The translations under genes were made by a program, and so were the position numbers. Shown here in pieces: positions 23,330-30,971 of a stretch of 64,000 nucleotides of DNA. Below the pieces are notes generated by a model. It was not told the origin of the DNA. It saw only the letters and a list, made by a program, of their open reading frames with translations, and searched no databases. Origin of the DNA: Actinomycetota bacterium (lineage in GTDB: Bacteria > Actinomycetota > Thermoleophilia > Solirubrobacterales > 70-9); assembly GCA_018268675.1 (NCBI GenBank), contig JAFDWB010000094.1:124001-188000 (forward strand). Direction: 5' to 3'. Numbering within the stretch: the stretch's first letter is position 1; every line of letters begins with the position of its first letter.

Positions 23330-23817
23330 GCGACCTCACCCACATCGGCCCCGATGGCCGCGCGCGGATGGTCGACGTCGGGGCGAAGCCCGCCGGCGAG
23401 CGCCGGGCCGTCGCGCGCGCCCGCCTGCGAATGTCCCCGACGACCGCTCGCGCGGTGGAGCGCGGCGAGGGTCCCAAGGGCGAGGTCCTCGGGGTCGCGC
23501 GGATCGCCGGGGTCCAAGGGGCGAAGCAGACCGCGGCGCTGATCCCCCTCTGCCACCCGCTGGCGCTCACCTTCGTCGATGTCACCGCGAACGTCGACGT
23601 CGACGCGGGCCTGGTCGAGCTGCTCGCCGAGGCGCGCACGGTCGGTCAGACCGGGGTCGAGATGGAGGCGATGACCGCCGCCTCGGTCGCCGCGCTGACC
23701 GTCTACGACATGGTCAAGGGGATGGAGCGGGGGGTCGCGATCGAGTCGGTCGTGTTGCTCACCAAGGAGGGCGGGCGGTCGGGCACCTGGCGCCTGGAGG
23801 AGGAGGCCGGTGGCTGA
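23326..23817 (+). CDS. moaC: Cyclic pyranopterin monophosphate synthase
   Basis: A 163-residue enzyme converting the MoaA product to cPMP. Conserved: LTHIGPDGRARMVDVGAKPA, GVARIAGVQGAKQTAALIPL, CHPLALTFVDV, GQTGVEMEAMTAASVAALTV and YDMVKGMERGVAIESVVLLT. The active-site Lys and the DMVK segment are present. It starts at GTG 23326 overlapping the fusion's stop (GTGA), and its end overlaps the next gene by eight bases. Confidence 0.95.
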   Translation: MSDLTHIGPDGRARMVDVGAKPAGERRAVARARLRMSPTTARAVERGEGPKGEVLGVARIAGVQGAKQTAALIPLCHPLALTFVDVTANVDVDAGLVELLAEARTVGQTGVEMEAMTAASVAALTVYDMVKGMERGVAIESVVLLTKEGGRSGTWRLEEEAGG

Positions 23818-24310
23818 GGAGCGGCCGCGGGCGGCGCTCCTCACGGTCTCGAGCTCCAAGGCCCGCGGCGAGGGGGAGGACGAGGGCGGCGCACGGATGG
23901 CGGCGTTGGCGGAGCGCCTCGGGCTCGAGATCGCCGCCCGCGAGGTGGTCGCCGACGAACGGGCGACGATCGAGGCGCGCCTGCTCCATTTCTGCGACGA
24001 GCTCGGCGTCGACCTCGCCCTCACCGGCGGTGGCACCGGCCTCACCTACGACGACGTCACCCCGGAGGCGACCCGCGCGGTGCTCGAGCGCGAGGCGCCC
24101 GGGATCGCGGAGGCGATCCGCCTCGCCTCCCGCGACCACACCCGCCACTGGATGCTCTCGCGCGGCGTCGCCGGCACCCGCGGGCACACGCTGATCGTCA
24201 ATTTGCCGGGGAATCCCGCTGCGGTCGATCAGGCGGGCGAGGTGCTCGCGCCGGTGCTGCCGCATGCCCTCGACCTGCTCGCCGGGCGGCGCCGCGGGCA
24301 CGGCGGCTGA
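23810..24310 (+). CDS. Molybdopterin adenylyltransferase (Mog/MoaB family)
   Basis: A 166-residue protein that adenylates molybdopterin before metal insertion by MoeA. Motifs: ALLTVSSSKARGEGEDEGGA, DLALTGGGTGLTYDDVTPEA (the GGTG/T substrate loop), REAPGIAEAIRLAS and TLIVNLPGNPAAVDQAGEVL. GGTGLTYDDVTPE is the Mog/MoaB hallmark. GTG start at 23810 with GGAGGAGG ahead. It is the adenylation partner for the MoeA in the same operon. Confidence 0.9.
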   Translation: MAEERPRAALLTVSSSKARGEGEDEGGARMAALAERLGLEIAAREVVADERATIEARLLHFCDELGVDLALTGGGTGLTYDDVTPEATRAVLEREAPGIAEAIRLASRDHTRHWMLSRGVAGTRGHTLIVNLPGNPAAVDQAGEVLAPVLPHALDLLAGRRRGHGG

Positions 24311-24313
24311 GGC

Positions 24314-25342
24314 ATGGCCCGGGGGTCGGACGGGATGACCGAGTACGGTCTGGGGGTGCCCCTCGAGGATGCCCACGGACGCTTGATCGGGGACCTGCGG
24401 GTCTCGGTGACCGACCGCTGCAACTTCCGCTGCCACTACTGCATGCCGGTCGAGGGCATGCCGTGGATCCCGCGCGAGGAGATCCTCACCTTCGAGGAGA
24501 TCGAGCGCCTGGTCGCGTTGCTGGTCGGCCTCGGCATCGCCGACGTGCGGCTGACCGGGGGCGAGCCGCTGGTGCGGCGCGAATTTCCGGCGCTGGTCGC
24601 GCGCCTGCGGGGGATCGAGGGCATCCATGACCTCTCGCTGACCACCAACGGCTACCTGCTCGAGGCGCAGGCCGCCGACCTCGTCGCCGCCGGGATCGAC
24701 CGCGTCAACGTCTCGATCGACAGCCTCGCCCGCGCCCGCTTCTTCGAGGTCACCCGCCGCGACGCGCTCGACCGGGTGCTGGCCGGACTCGACGCGATCG
24801 CCGCCTTCCCCGAGGTCAGCCCGGTGAAGGTGAACGCGGTGCCGATGCCGGGCTTCGACCGCGACGACGTGATCCGCTTCTGCGACCTCGCCCGCGAGCG
24901 CGGCTTCCAGGTCCGCTTCATCGAGTTCATGCCGCTCGACGGCGACCGCAACTGGACCGCCGAGCAGGTGCTGACGGGGGCGCAGGTGCGGGCGATGGTC
25001 GAGGAGGTCCACCCGCTCCTCGAGCGCCCGCGCGAGCCACACGCGACGGCGCGGGTCTTCGCCTTCGCCGACGGCCGCGGCGAGATCGGCTTCGTCAACC
25101 CGGTGTCAGAACCGTTCTGCGGCGACTGCAACCGCCTCCGCCTCACCGCCGACGGGCGTCTGCGCACCTGCCTCTTCTCCCAGCACGAGACCGATCTCCG
25201 CGGCCCCCTGCGGGCGGGCGCCGACGACGCCGAGCTGGAGTCGATCGTCCGCGCCGCGGTCTGGCGCAAGGAGCTGAAGCACCGCATCGACGAGCCCGGC
25301 TTCCGGCCGCCGGCCCGCACCATGAGCGCGATCGGCGGCTGA
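24314..25342 (+). CDS. moaA: GTP 3',8-cyclase (radical SAM)
   Basis: A 342-residue radical SAM enzyme making the first Moco precursor from GTP. The SAM cluster is CNFRCHYC (Cys36, 40, 43); the second [4Fe-4S] site is CGDCNRLRLTADGRLRTC; the family C-terminal di-glycine is present (MSAIGG). Other marks: VRLTGGEPLVRREFPALVAR, GIDRVNVSIDSL and QVRFIEFMPL. All catalytic features are intact. It follows Mog/MoaB by three bases. Confidence 0.96.
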   Translation: MARGSDGMTEYGLGVPLEDAHGRLIGDLRVSVTDRCNFRCHYCMPVEGMPWIPREEILTFEEIERLVALLVGLGIADVRLTGGEPLVRREFPALVARLRGIEGIHDLSLTTNGYLLEAQAADLVAAGIDRVNVSIDSLARARFFEVTRRDALDRVLAGLDAIAAFPEVSPVKVNAVPMPGFDRDDVIRFCDLARERGFQVRFIEFMPLDGDRNWTAEQVLTGAQVRAMVEEVHPLLERPREPHATARVFAFADGRGEIGFVNPVSEPFCGDCNRLRLTADGRLRTCLFSQHETDLRGPLRAGADDAELESIVRAAVWRKELKHRIDEPGFRPPARTMSAIGG

Positions 25343-25343
25343 G

Positions 25344-25565
25344 ATGCCCGACATGACGCGCGCCGAGTGGCTCCGCGCCTTCTGCGCCGAGATCGGCGCC
25401 GAGCCGCCGAGCGACGACGAGGCCGACGCCCTCCTCGAACTGGCCGCGATCGCCGCCCACTCCTCCGAGCGCACCGCCGCCCCGCTTGCCTGCTGGGTGG
25501 CGGGACGGACGGGCCGGTCCCCCGCCGAGCTCCGCGAGATCGCCCGCGGCGTCAGCGCGGGGTAA
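25344..25565 (+). CDS. Small DUF6457-like protein of the Moco operon
   Basis: A 73-residue acidic helical protein starting MPDMTRAEWLRAFCAEIGAE and containing DALLELAAIAAHSSERTAAP and LACWVAGRTGRSPAELREIA. This is the pattern of the DUF6457 family, which is often found in or fused to Moco genes such as mobA. It begins one base after the moaA stop (TGAGATG) and ends the operon. Possible chaperone or regulatory helper in Moco synthesis; role unproven. Confidence 0.8.
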   Translation: MPDMTRAEWLRAFCAEIGAEPPSDDEADALLELAAIAAHSSERTAAPLACWVAGRTGRSPAELREIARGVSAG

Positions 25566-25684
25566 GGGTTCGGGCCCCTAGCGCCAGCTGCCGCCCGACG
25601 GCGCGCCCCCCTCATGCTTCGGCGGTTATGAGGGCGACGGGCGCGCCTAGGCGTGCGCCGGGACCAGGGAGCCCCGGCCTTCCC

Positions 25685-25721
25685 GTGTTCCCTACTTGCA
25701 CATAGGCCAAGTAGGGAACAC
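25685..25721. repeat. Dispersed palindrome, family A, copy 1
   Basis: GTGTTCCCTACTTG (25685-25698) pairs perfectly with CAAGTAGGGAACAC (25708-25721) around a 9-base loop. Flanks CCCCGGCCTTCC before and CGCAGGG after are shared with copy 2 at 54052-54090, as is a CCTAGGC-like stretch about 30 bases upstream. It lies in the convergent gap 25566-25900, which holds no gene. Confidence 0.8.
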
Positions 25722-25754
25722 CGCAGGGGCCGACCGACCGGGCCCGGGCCACAC

Positions 25755-25859
25755 CGCGGTCGTCCTTTCCCACCCTCCCCCCGAGCGCGGTCGACCTGAC
25801 CCGCGCCATAGGTGGGAAGGGACGACCGCGCCCCCGCGACCGCGGGTTAGGTCGACCGC
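25755..25859. repeat. Two interleaved long inverted repeats
   Basis: Arm 1L CGCGGTCGTCCTTTCCCACC (25755-25774) pairs with 1R GGTGGGAAGGGACGACCGCG (25811-25830), 19 of 20 bases plus a possible G-U. Arm 2L GCGGTCGACCTGACCCGCG (25787-25805) pairs with 2R CGCGGGTTAGGTCGACCGC (25841-25859), 18 of 19. The order is 1L-2L-1R-2R, so the helices cannot nest: they form a pseudoknot or alternate. 1L and 2L also share GCGGTCG. Located between convergent Moco operon and fdhD. Confidence 0.8.
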
Positions 25860-25900
25860 ACCCTCTCTGTGCGCCGCCGGGGCACCGGCCGGCGTCGGCT

Positions 25901-26653
25901 CTACCCCCGCACGCGCTCCGCGCCTGCGTACACGTTGGTGCTGCCGCGGCGGGTGAAGCCGGCGAGGGTCATGTGGCGGTCGGTGGCGAGGGCGATGGCG
26001 AGGGTGCTGGGGGCGCCGACGCCGACCAGGATCGGGGCGCCGGCGACGGCCGCCTTCTGGACCAGCTCGAAGGAGAGGCGGCCGCTGACGCAGAGGATGC
26101 CGTCGGTGAGGGGGAGGTGGCCGTCGAGGAGGGCCCGTCCCACGACCTTGTCCATCGCGTTGTGGCGGCCGACGTCCTCGCGCGCGATCAGGAGGTTGCC
26201 GCGGGCGTCGAAGAGGCCGGTGGCGTGGACGCCGCCGGTGAGCTCGAAGGTCGGCTGCTGGAGGCGGTCCGGGAGGGCGACGAGAAGGGATCGGTCGACC
26301 ACCGGGCCGGGACCGAGAGGGGCGCTCGCCACCGCGACCTCCTCCAACGCCCCCTTGCCGCACACCCCGCACGAGGAGGTCGTGTAGAAGCGACGCTCGC
26401 CCGGGTCGCGAAGGAGAGGCCCGGCGACTTCGACCGTGTTGGCGGCGAAATCGGCGGTGAGGCCGGCCTCGTGCGGCCCGTCGATCAGGCCCTCGCCGTA
26501 GAGGAAGCCGAGCGCCAGCTCCTCGTCGTGCCCGGGCGTGCGCATCGTGACGCTCAGCGGGCGGCCGTCGACGCGGATCTCGAGCGGCTCCTCGATCGCC
26601 ACCGCGTCGCGCTTGCCGTCCCGCTCGACCTCCTCCCAGGCGCGCATCGTCAT
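25901..26653 (-). CDS. fdhD: Formate dehydrogenase sulfur carrier
   Basis: A 250-residue protein that carries sulfur from a cysteine desulfurase to the Mo-bisMGD cofactor, needed for active formate dehydrogenase. The CxxC-type loop is TTSSCGVCGKGALEEV; others are IEEPLEIRVDGRPLSVTMRT, HDEELALGFLYGEGLI, HATGLFDARGNLLIAREDVG, RHNAMDKVVGRALLDG and SGRLSFELVQKAAVAGAPIL. The ATG at 26653 fits MTMRAWEEVERDGKRDAVAI. It faces the Moco operon tail to tail rather than lying in the fdh operon. Confidence 0.94.
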   Translation of the reverse strand: MTMRAWEEVERDGKRDAVAIEEPLEIRVDGRPLSVTMRTPGHDEELALGFLYGEGLIDGPHEAGLTADFAANTVEVAGPLLRDPGERRFYTTSSCGVCGKGALEEVAVASAPLGPGPVVDRSLLVALPDRLQQPTFELTGGVHATGLFDARGNLLIAREDVGRHNAMDKVVGRALLDGHLPLTDGILCVSGRLSFELVQKAAVAGAPILVGVGAPSTLAIALATDRHMTLAGFTRRGSTNVYAGAERVRG

Positions 26654-26700
26654 CGGACCGAGGTTAGCCGCCGACCGCGATCGGGTTTCGCGGCGGGAAG

Positions 26701-27555
26701 TCAGCCGACGCTGCGGGCGCCGATCAGGTGGGAGCCCCAGTAGCCGCTGTTCAGCGGGTGTTCCATCACGCCCTGGGACGTCGCCGAGATCGCCGTTTCG
26801 GGGCCGAGGGCGATGCCGACGTGCGAGGCGCCCGGCCCGTCGGTGTCGAAGAAGACGAGGTCGCCGGCGGTGATTTCCGTGAGGTTGACCGGTTCGCCGA
26901 ATTCGAACTGGGCGAAGCTCGTGCGCGGCAGCTGAATCCCGGCCTGGGCGAAGGCGTAGACCATCAGCCCGGAGCAGTCGAACGAGGTGGGCCCGGTGGC
27001 GCCCCACTGGTAGGGCGCCCCGATCGCGGCCCGCGCGGCTTCGATCGCCGGCAGGACCGAGGTCGGCGCGGCGGCGGTCGGCGGGGGAGGCGCCTTGGGC
27101 GCGGGCGCCGTCACCGGGATCCGCAGCAGGAGCAGGACGCGAACGTGCGGGCGGCCGTCCGCGGTCAGGTGGTGGGCGCGCTGGAAGCGGCGGATCGCGG
27201 CGCGGGTCTGGGGGCCGAGGACGCCGTCGACGGGAACCCGGAGCTTGCGCTGCAGGCGCATGATCTGGCTGCGGGTGAGCCGCGCGACCGGCCCGCCGCC
27301 GGCTTCTGGAGCGGGGGCCGGGGCGGTTTCGGTGGGCGCCGGTTCGGTCGGCACCGGTTCCGGAGGGGCGCTCGCGCTCGTCGGCGCCGCACCGCCGGGA
27401 GCCGCGGCACCACCGGTCGTCGCCGCGTTCGCGGACGCCGCGCCCGCGAGCGCCATCAACAGCACCGCCGCGGCGATCCGCAGGGTCAGGGACCGCCGAT
27501 AGTCCCGGCCGCTTCGCCGGGCGCTCGGGGTGGGGTTCGTCTGGCCTCGCTCCAT
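26701..27555 (-). CDS. Secreted NlpC/P60 peptidase with peptidoglycan-binding domain
   Basis: A 284-residue exported hydrolase. Signal peptide: basic RDYRRSLTLRIAAAVLLMAL then AGAASANAA. After a Pro/Ala linker, residues about 85-130 form a PG_binding_1 domain (LTRSQIMRLQRKLRVPVDGV, LGPQTRAAIRRFQRAH). The C-terminal NlpC/P60 domain has APYQWGATGPTSFDCSGLMV with the catalytic Cys, then AGDLVFFDTDGPGASHVGIA with the His. It would cut peptidoglycan stem peptides. Start ATG 27555. A ydaO-type c-di-AMP riboswitch lies immediately upstream. Confidence 0.9.
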   Translation of the reverse strand: MERGQTNPTPSARRSGRDYRRSLTLRIAAAVLLMALAGAASANAATTGGAAAPGGAAPTSASAPPEPVPTEPAPTETAPAPAPEAGGGPVARLTRSQIMRLQRKLRVPVDGVLGPQTRAAIRRFQRAHHLTADGRPHVRVLLLLRIPVTAPAPKAPPPPTAAAPTSVLPAIEAARAAIGAPYQWGATGPTSFDCSGLMVYAFAQAGIQLPRTSFAQFEFGEPVNLTEITAGDLVFFDTDGPGASHVGIALGPETAISATSQGVMEHPLNSGYWGSHLIGARSVG

Positions 27556-27559
27556 CGTT

Positions 27560-27700
27560 GAAATGCCTGCGAGGTGAGCTGACGGGCTCGCGCTCAACGT
27601 GCGCTACGTCCGAAGACGATTCGCCCCAGGCCGCCACTTCGGCGACCGGTGGTTCCCCCGCTCCTCGGATCCTCGGGGACCCGACGATTAGGCAGACCGA
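27560..27700 (-). ncRNA. ydaO/yuaA-type c-di-AMP riboswitch
   Basis: Read on the minus strand, the leader contains GGAGCGGGGGAACCAC near 27650, then GGGGCGAATC near 27625 and CCGTCAGCTCACCTCGCAGG near 27575, in the order and wording of the ydaO-yuaA riboswitch. It ends about five bases before the NlpC/P60 start. In actinobacteria this riboswitch controls cell-wall peptidase genes and turns them off when c-di-AMP is high. Boundaries are approximate. Confidence 0.85.
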
Positions 27701-27770
27701 CACTCAAGCACATCGAGGCGACGCCGTCCAGGGCAGATCGATCGGCCGCCCCCACAAGGGGGCCGACCGC

Positions 27771-28331
27771 CTACCCGAGCTGGGCGACCAGGACGGCGGT
27801 GCCGAAGAGGAAGGCGGCGCCCGTGGCGGCGGCCACCGGTGCGGTCGCCGGGCCGCCGTGGACGCCGGTCGTGTGGACGACGGCGTGGCCCTTGCCGCGG
27901 GCGATCAGGTGTCGGTTGACGGGCACGGTCACGGCCGCGGCGATCGCGAGGGCGAAGCTCAGGCTCCCCCAGAACAGCAGGGTGCCGAGGCCCGCGTCCA
28001 TCGCCCCCGGCACGGCGATGACGACGAGGTTGTCGATCAGCTCCATCGTCGCGATGCTCAGCGTGTCGGCGGCGAGCGCGATCGGGATCACCGCACCGAG
28101 CGCGAGGCCCGCGCGGAGCAGCGGCAGGCTCGTCAGGCCGTAGCCGAAGCCGAAGGCGAGGACGGTCACCAGCACGACGGTCGCCAGGTTCGAGAAGCCG
28201 AAGGCGGTGCCGATCGCCATCCCGCCGATCTCGCCGATCGCGCAGCCGGTCAGGCAGTGCAGGGTCGCCGAGATGGCGGTGGCGGTGAGGGCGCGCCCGT
28301 CAGGGGGCGAGTGGTCGTGTGCGGCTTGCAT
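27771..28331 (-). CDS. DUF4396 integral membrane protein
   Basis: A 186-residue membrane protein. Its core ATAISATLHCLTGCAIGEIG followed by GMAIGTAFGFSN and four more hydrophobic segments match the DUF4396 family. His and Cys in LHCLTGC could bind a metal within the membrane. The N-terminus is His-containing (MQAAHDHSPPDG) and a loop has GKGHAVVHTTGVHGG. A CsoR-like palindrome lies 11 bases upstream of its ATG. Copper-linked transport or protection is a fair inference, but no csoR or copA is present in the window. Confidence 0.82.
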   Translation of the reverse strand: MQAAHDHSPPDGRALTATAISATLHCLTGCAIGEIGGMAIGTAFGFSNLATVVLVTVLAFGFGYGLTSLPLLRAGLALGAVIPIALAADTLSIATMELIDNLVVIAVPGAMDAGLGTLLFWGSLSFALAIAAAVTVPVNRHLIARGKGHAVVHTTGVHGGPATAPVAAATGAAFLFGTAVLVAQLG

Positions 28332-28341
28332 CTCCCTGAAG

Positions 28342-28360
28342 TATACCCCATAGGGGTATA
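28342..28360. promoter_or_regulatory. CsoR-like copper operator
   Basis: TATACCCC-ATA-GGGGTATA is a perfect 8-bp inverted repeat of the TACCCC-N-GGGGTA class bound by CsoR/RcnR-family copper or nickel sensors. It lies between the DUF4396 gene and the divergent CoA-transferase gene, so it may control either. Confidence 0.7.
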
Positions 28361-28397
28361 TTGCACGGCGCGCTCGGCATGGTCATATGGTCCTGGG

Positions 28398-29792
28398 ATG
28401 CCCGCTCCTCCCGAGACATCGCTCGCGACCGCGCTGCGGGCGGTCGGGTTGCCCGCCGAGCTCGCGCCGCGGCTGGAGGTCGGCGGCGAGCCGGGGGCGC
28501 CGGCGCGCCTCCCGGTCGAGGACCTCGGCCTCGCCTGCGTCGGCGCCGCCCTCCTCGCCGCGGCGCGCCTGCACGAGGCGCGGACCGGGGAGTGGCTTGC
28601 GCCGAGCCTCGAACGCGGCCCGCTCCGCGCGGCCCTCGTCAGCGAGCGCCTCTTCCGCGTCGAGGGCGAGCCGGCCGGCGGCGGCTTCGCCCCGGCGTCC
28701 CGCTTCTGGCGTGCCGCCGACGGCTGGGTACGCACCCACGCGAACTTCCCCTGGCACCGCGAGGCGCTGCTGCGGGCGCTCGGGGTCGCCGAGGAGAGCG
28801 CGCTCGAGGCGGCGATCGCGGAGCGGCGCGCCGCGGCGGTCGAGGACGCGGTGTTCGAGGCGGGCGGCGTCGCCGCCGCGGTCCGCGCGCCCGCCGACTG
28901 GCGCGCCCACCCGCAGGGCGCCGCCGTGGCCGCCGAGCCGCTGGTCGACCGCGTCGGCCTCGGCGACGCCCCGCCCCGCCGGCGCGACTCCGCTCCGGCG
29001 CCCGCCGCCGGGGTCCGCGTCCTCGATCTGACCCGCGTCATCGCGGGCCCCGTGTGCAGTCGCTACCTCGGCGCGCTCGGCGCCGAGGTCCTGCGCCTGG
29101 ACCCGCCGCACCGACCTGACGGACCGCCCGGATCCCCGGCCGACACGCTGCTCGGCAAGCGGAGCGCGTCGCTCGACCTCCGCACCGCGGCGGGAGCGCG
29201 GCGCCTGGAGGAGCTCCTCGCCGGCGCCGACGTCGTCCTGCTCGGCCACCGGCCGGGCGCGCTCCGTCACTTCGGCCTCGCGCCGGAGGGGCTGGCGGCG
29301 CGGCATCCCGGCCTGGTGGTGATGGAGCTCGACGCCTGGGGACACGCCGGCCCCTGGCGCGAGCGCCGCGGCTTCGACAGCATCGTCCAGGCCGCGAGCG
29401 GCATCGCCGCCATGGAAGCCGGCCCGGACGGCGAGCCGGGCGCGCTGCCCTGCCAGCTCCTCGACCACGGCACCGGCTATCTCGCCGCGGCGGCGGTGCT
29501 CGCGGCGCTCGCCGAGCAACGCGAGCGCGGCGGCAGCTTCCTCAGCCGCCTCTCGCTCGCCCGCGCCGCGGCCTGGCTGCTTGACGCGGGTGCCGGTCCC
29601 GCGGACGATTGCGCGAGCGAGGTCGGGCCGGCCCCGTGGCACGAGGACGGCGCCGCGTTCGTCGCCACCCTCGACGCCGACCCCGCGATCGCCGCCGTCC
29701 CGCCGCCCGGCTCGCTCGCGGGCGCCCCGCTGCGCTGGCGCGGCCACGCCGCCCGCTACCTGGCGGCCGCTCCCGCCTGGAGCCCCTCGTAA
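28398..29792 (+). CDS. CoA-transferase family III (CaiB/BaiF) protein
   Basis: A 464-residue protein. The second half shows the family core: VLDLTRVIAGPVCSRYLGAL, GAEVLRLDPPHRPDGPPGSP, LGKRSASLDLRTAAGARRLE, GADVVLLGHRPGALRHFGLA, and MELDAWGHAGPWRERRGFDS. In place of the usual catalytic Asp context the segment near RGFDSIVQAASGIAAMEAG is preserved. The N-terminal 200 residues form a second, degenerate copy (VEDLGLACVGAALLAAARLH), as in two-domain members of this family. Substrate acid is unknown. Start ATG 28398 gives MPAPPETSLATALRAVGLPA. Confidence 0.82.
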   Translation: MPAPPETSLATALRAVGLPAELAPRLEVGGEPGAPARLPVEDLGLACVGAALLAAARLHEARTGEWLAPSLERGPLRAALVSERLFRVEGEPAGGGFAPASRFWRAADGWVRTHANFPWHREALLRALGVAEESALEAAIAERRAAAVEDAVFEAGGVAAAVRAPADWRAHPQGAAVAAEPLVDRVGLGDAPPRRRDSAPAPAAGVRVLDLTRVIAGPVCSRYLGALGAEVLRLDPPHRPDGPPGSPADTLLGKRSASLDLRTAAGARRLEELLAGADVVLLGHRPGALRHFGLAPEGLAARHPGLVVMELDAWGHAGPWRERRGFDSIVQAASGIAAMEAGPDGEPGALPCQLLDHGTGYLAAAAVLAALAEQRERGGSFLSRLSLARAAAWLLDAGAGPADDCASEVGPAPWHEDGAAFVATLDADPAIAAVPPPGSLAGAPLRWRGHAARYLAAAPAWSPS

Positions 29793-29808
29793 GGCCCGGG
29801 CGGGCCGC

Positions 29809-30648
29809 TCAGTCCTCGCCGAAGCCCGCGGTGAGCGCCTCCACGTAGCGCGCGGCAGAGCGGCGCACGGCGTCGTGGGCGTCGGCCGCGACGACGCGGC
29901 CGAACCAGGCGCCGTAGAGGCGGTCGAACTCGAACGGCTCGAGGGCGGCGACCATCTCCTCGATCTTGGCGGCGGGGAGCGGGATGAGGTTCGGGTAGGA
30001 GCGCATGAAGCTGACCCAGCGGCGGTCGGCGACGACCTGAAGGATGTCGCCGGAGAGGAGGGCGCCGCGCCCGTCGGCCCCGGCGGGCCAGTGGAGGACG
30101 GTGCCGCCGGCGAAGTGGCCGCCGAGGCGCAGCAGCGTCAGGCCGCCGGGGAGGTCGAGGCGCTCCCCGTCCCAGAGCTCGATCGCCGGGTCGGGCCGCA
30201 TCACCCAGCGGCGGTCGGCGGCATGGAGCAGGATCGGCGCCTCGAAGGCGCGGCTCCACTCGACCATCGTCGTGTAGTAGTGCGGGTGGGAGATCGCGAT
30301 CGCCGCGATGCCGCCGCGCCCGCGCACCGCCTCGACCACCTCGGCGTCGAACGGCGCGAGGCAGTCCCACAGCACGTTCGCCGCCGCGGTCTCCACCAGC
30401 AGCGCCCGCTGCCCGATCGCGAACGCGGGCTCCGAGCCGATCCCGGTCAGCCCCGGCTCTTCGGTGCGGATGTCGGCCCGGTGCGCGTCCCGCAGCTCCG
30501 CGAGCGTCGTCCACCGTTGGCCCTCGTGGCCGACGTACTGGCGTTCGTCCGCACAGATCGCGCACTCTGCCGGCGGCGCGGCCGCGGGCGCGTGCTGAGC
30601 CCCGCACGTGACGCAGACATAGGCGACGCCCGCCCCCGATCCCTCCAT
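29809..30648 (-). CDS. Metallo-beta-lactamase-fold protein with N-terminal zinc ribbon
   Basis: A 279-residue protein. Residues 1-35 hold a zinc-ribbon-like pair, VCVTCGAQ and CAICADERQYVG. The MBL part has ALLVETAAANVLWDCLAPFD, AIAISHPHYYTTMVEWSRAF (SHPHYY replaces HxHxDH), RLGGHFAGGTVLHWPA and LLSGDILQVVADRRWVSFMR. The altered first motif with an intact GHFAGG and SGD is known from a distinct MBL subgroup. Start ATG 30648; a longer version would run into the palindrome at 30677. Confidence 0.82.
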   Translation of the reverse strand: MEGSGAGVAYVCVTCGAQHAPAAAPPAECAICADERQYVGHEGQRWTTLAELRDAHRADIRTEEPGLTGIGSEPAFAIGQRALLVETAAANVLWDCLAPFDAEVVEAVRGRGGIAAIAISHPHYYTTMVEWSRAFEAPILLHAADRRWVMRPDPAIELWDGERLDLPGGLTLLRLGGHFAGGTVLHWPAGADGRGALLSGDILQVVADRRWVSFMRSYPNLIPLPAAKIEEMVAALEPFEFDRLYGAWFGRVVAADAHDAVRRSAARYVEALTAGFGED

Positions 30649-30676
30649 CGACCCATCGTCCCAGACCCGCCGCCCC

Positions 30677-30709
30677 CGACGCTTGTCTGCGTATCGAAGA
30701 CAAGCGTCG
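30677..30709. repeat. Dispersed palindrome, family F, copy 2
   Basis: CGACGCTTGTCT (30677-30688) and AGACAAGCGTCG (30698-30709) form a perfect 12-bp stem around GCGTATCGA. It matches copy 1 in the MoaD-MoaE gene on the opposite strand, including the loop GTATCGA and C-rich flank. It lies between the divergent MBL gene and MBL remnant. Confidence 0.8.
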
Positions 30710-30721
30710 TAGGCTCGGACC

Positions 30722-30950
30722 ATGCGGGTGACGATGCTCGACGGGGGGCACTTCACCTCGGCCGCCGGGATCTGGCGGCGCGGGGAGGACATGGAGCGCC
30801 GGGTGCCGCCGCGCGCCACAGGAGGGCGCCGAGTCGATCGGTTTCTTCGAGCTCGAGCAGGAGGCGGCGATCGATCGCCAGTCGACCTCGCCTCGCTCAC
30901 CAGGGTGGTGCTGACCCACCTTCACTCCGCGTGGCGCGCCAACTGGCCGG
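30722..30950 (+). pseudogene. Decayed metallo-beta-lactamase-fold gene remnant
   Basis: The start reads MRVTMLDGGHFTSAAGIWRR, as in MBL-fold hydrolases. Then a different frame carries EGAESIGFFELEQEAAIDRQ, and the first frame resumes with VDLASLTRVVLTHLHS, the start of the HxHxDH motif, which stops at HLHSA without the Asp-His. About 200 residues of a normal protein are missing. At least two frameshifts and a truncation are needed, so it is a pseudogene. The MpaB-type gene begins just after. Confidence 0.72.
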
Positions 30951-30971
30951 CCGGCCGGCATCATCCCCGGC

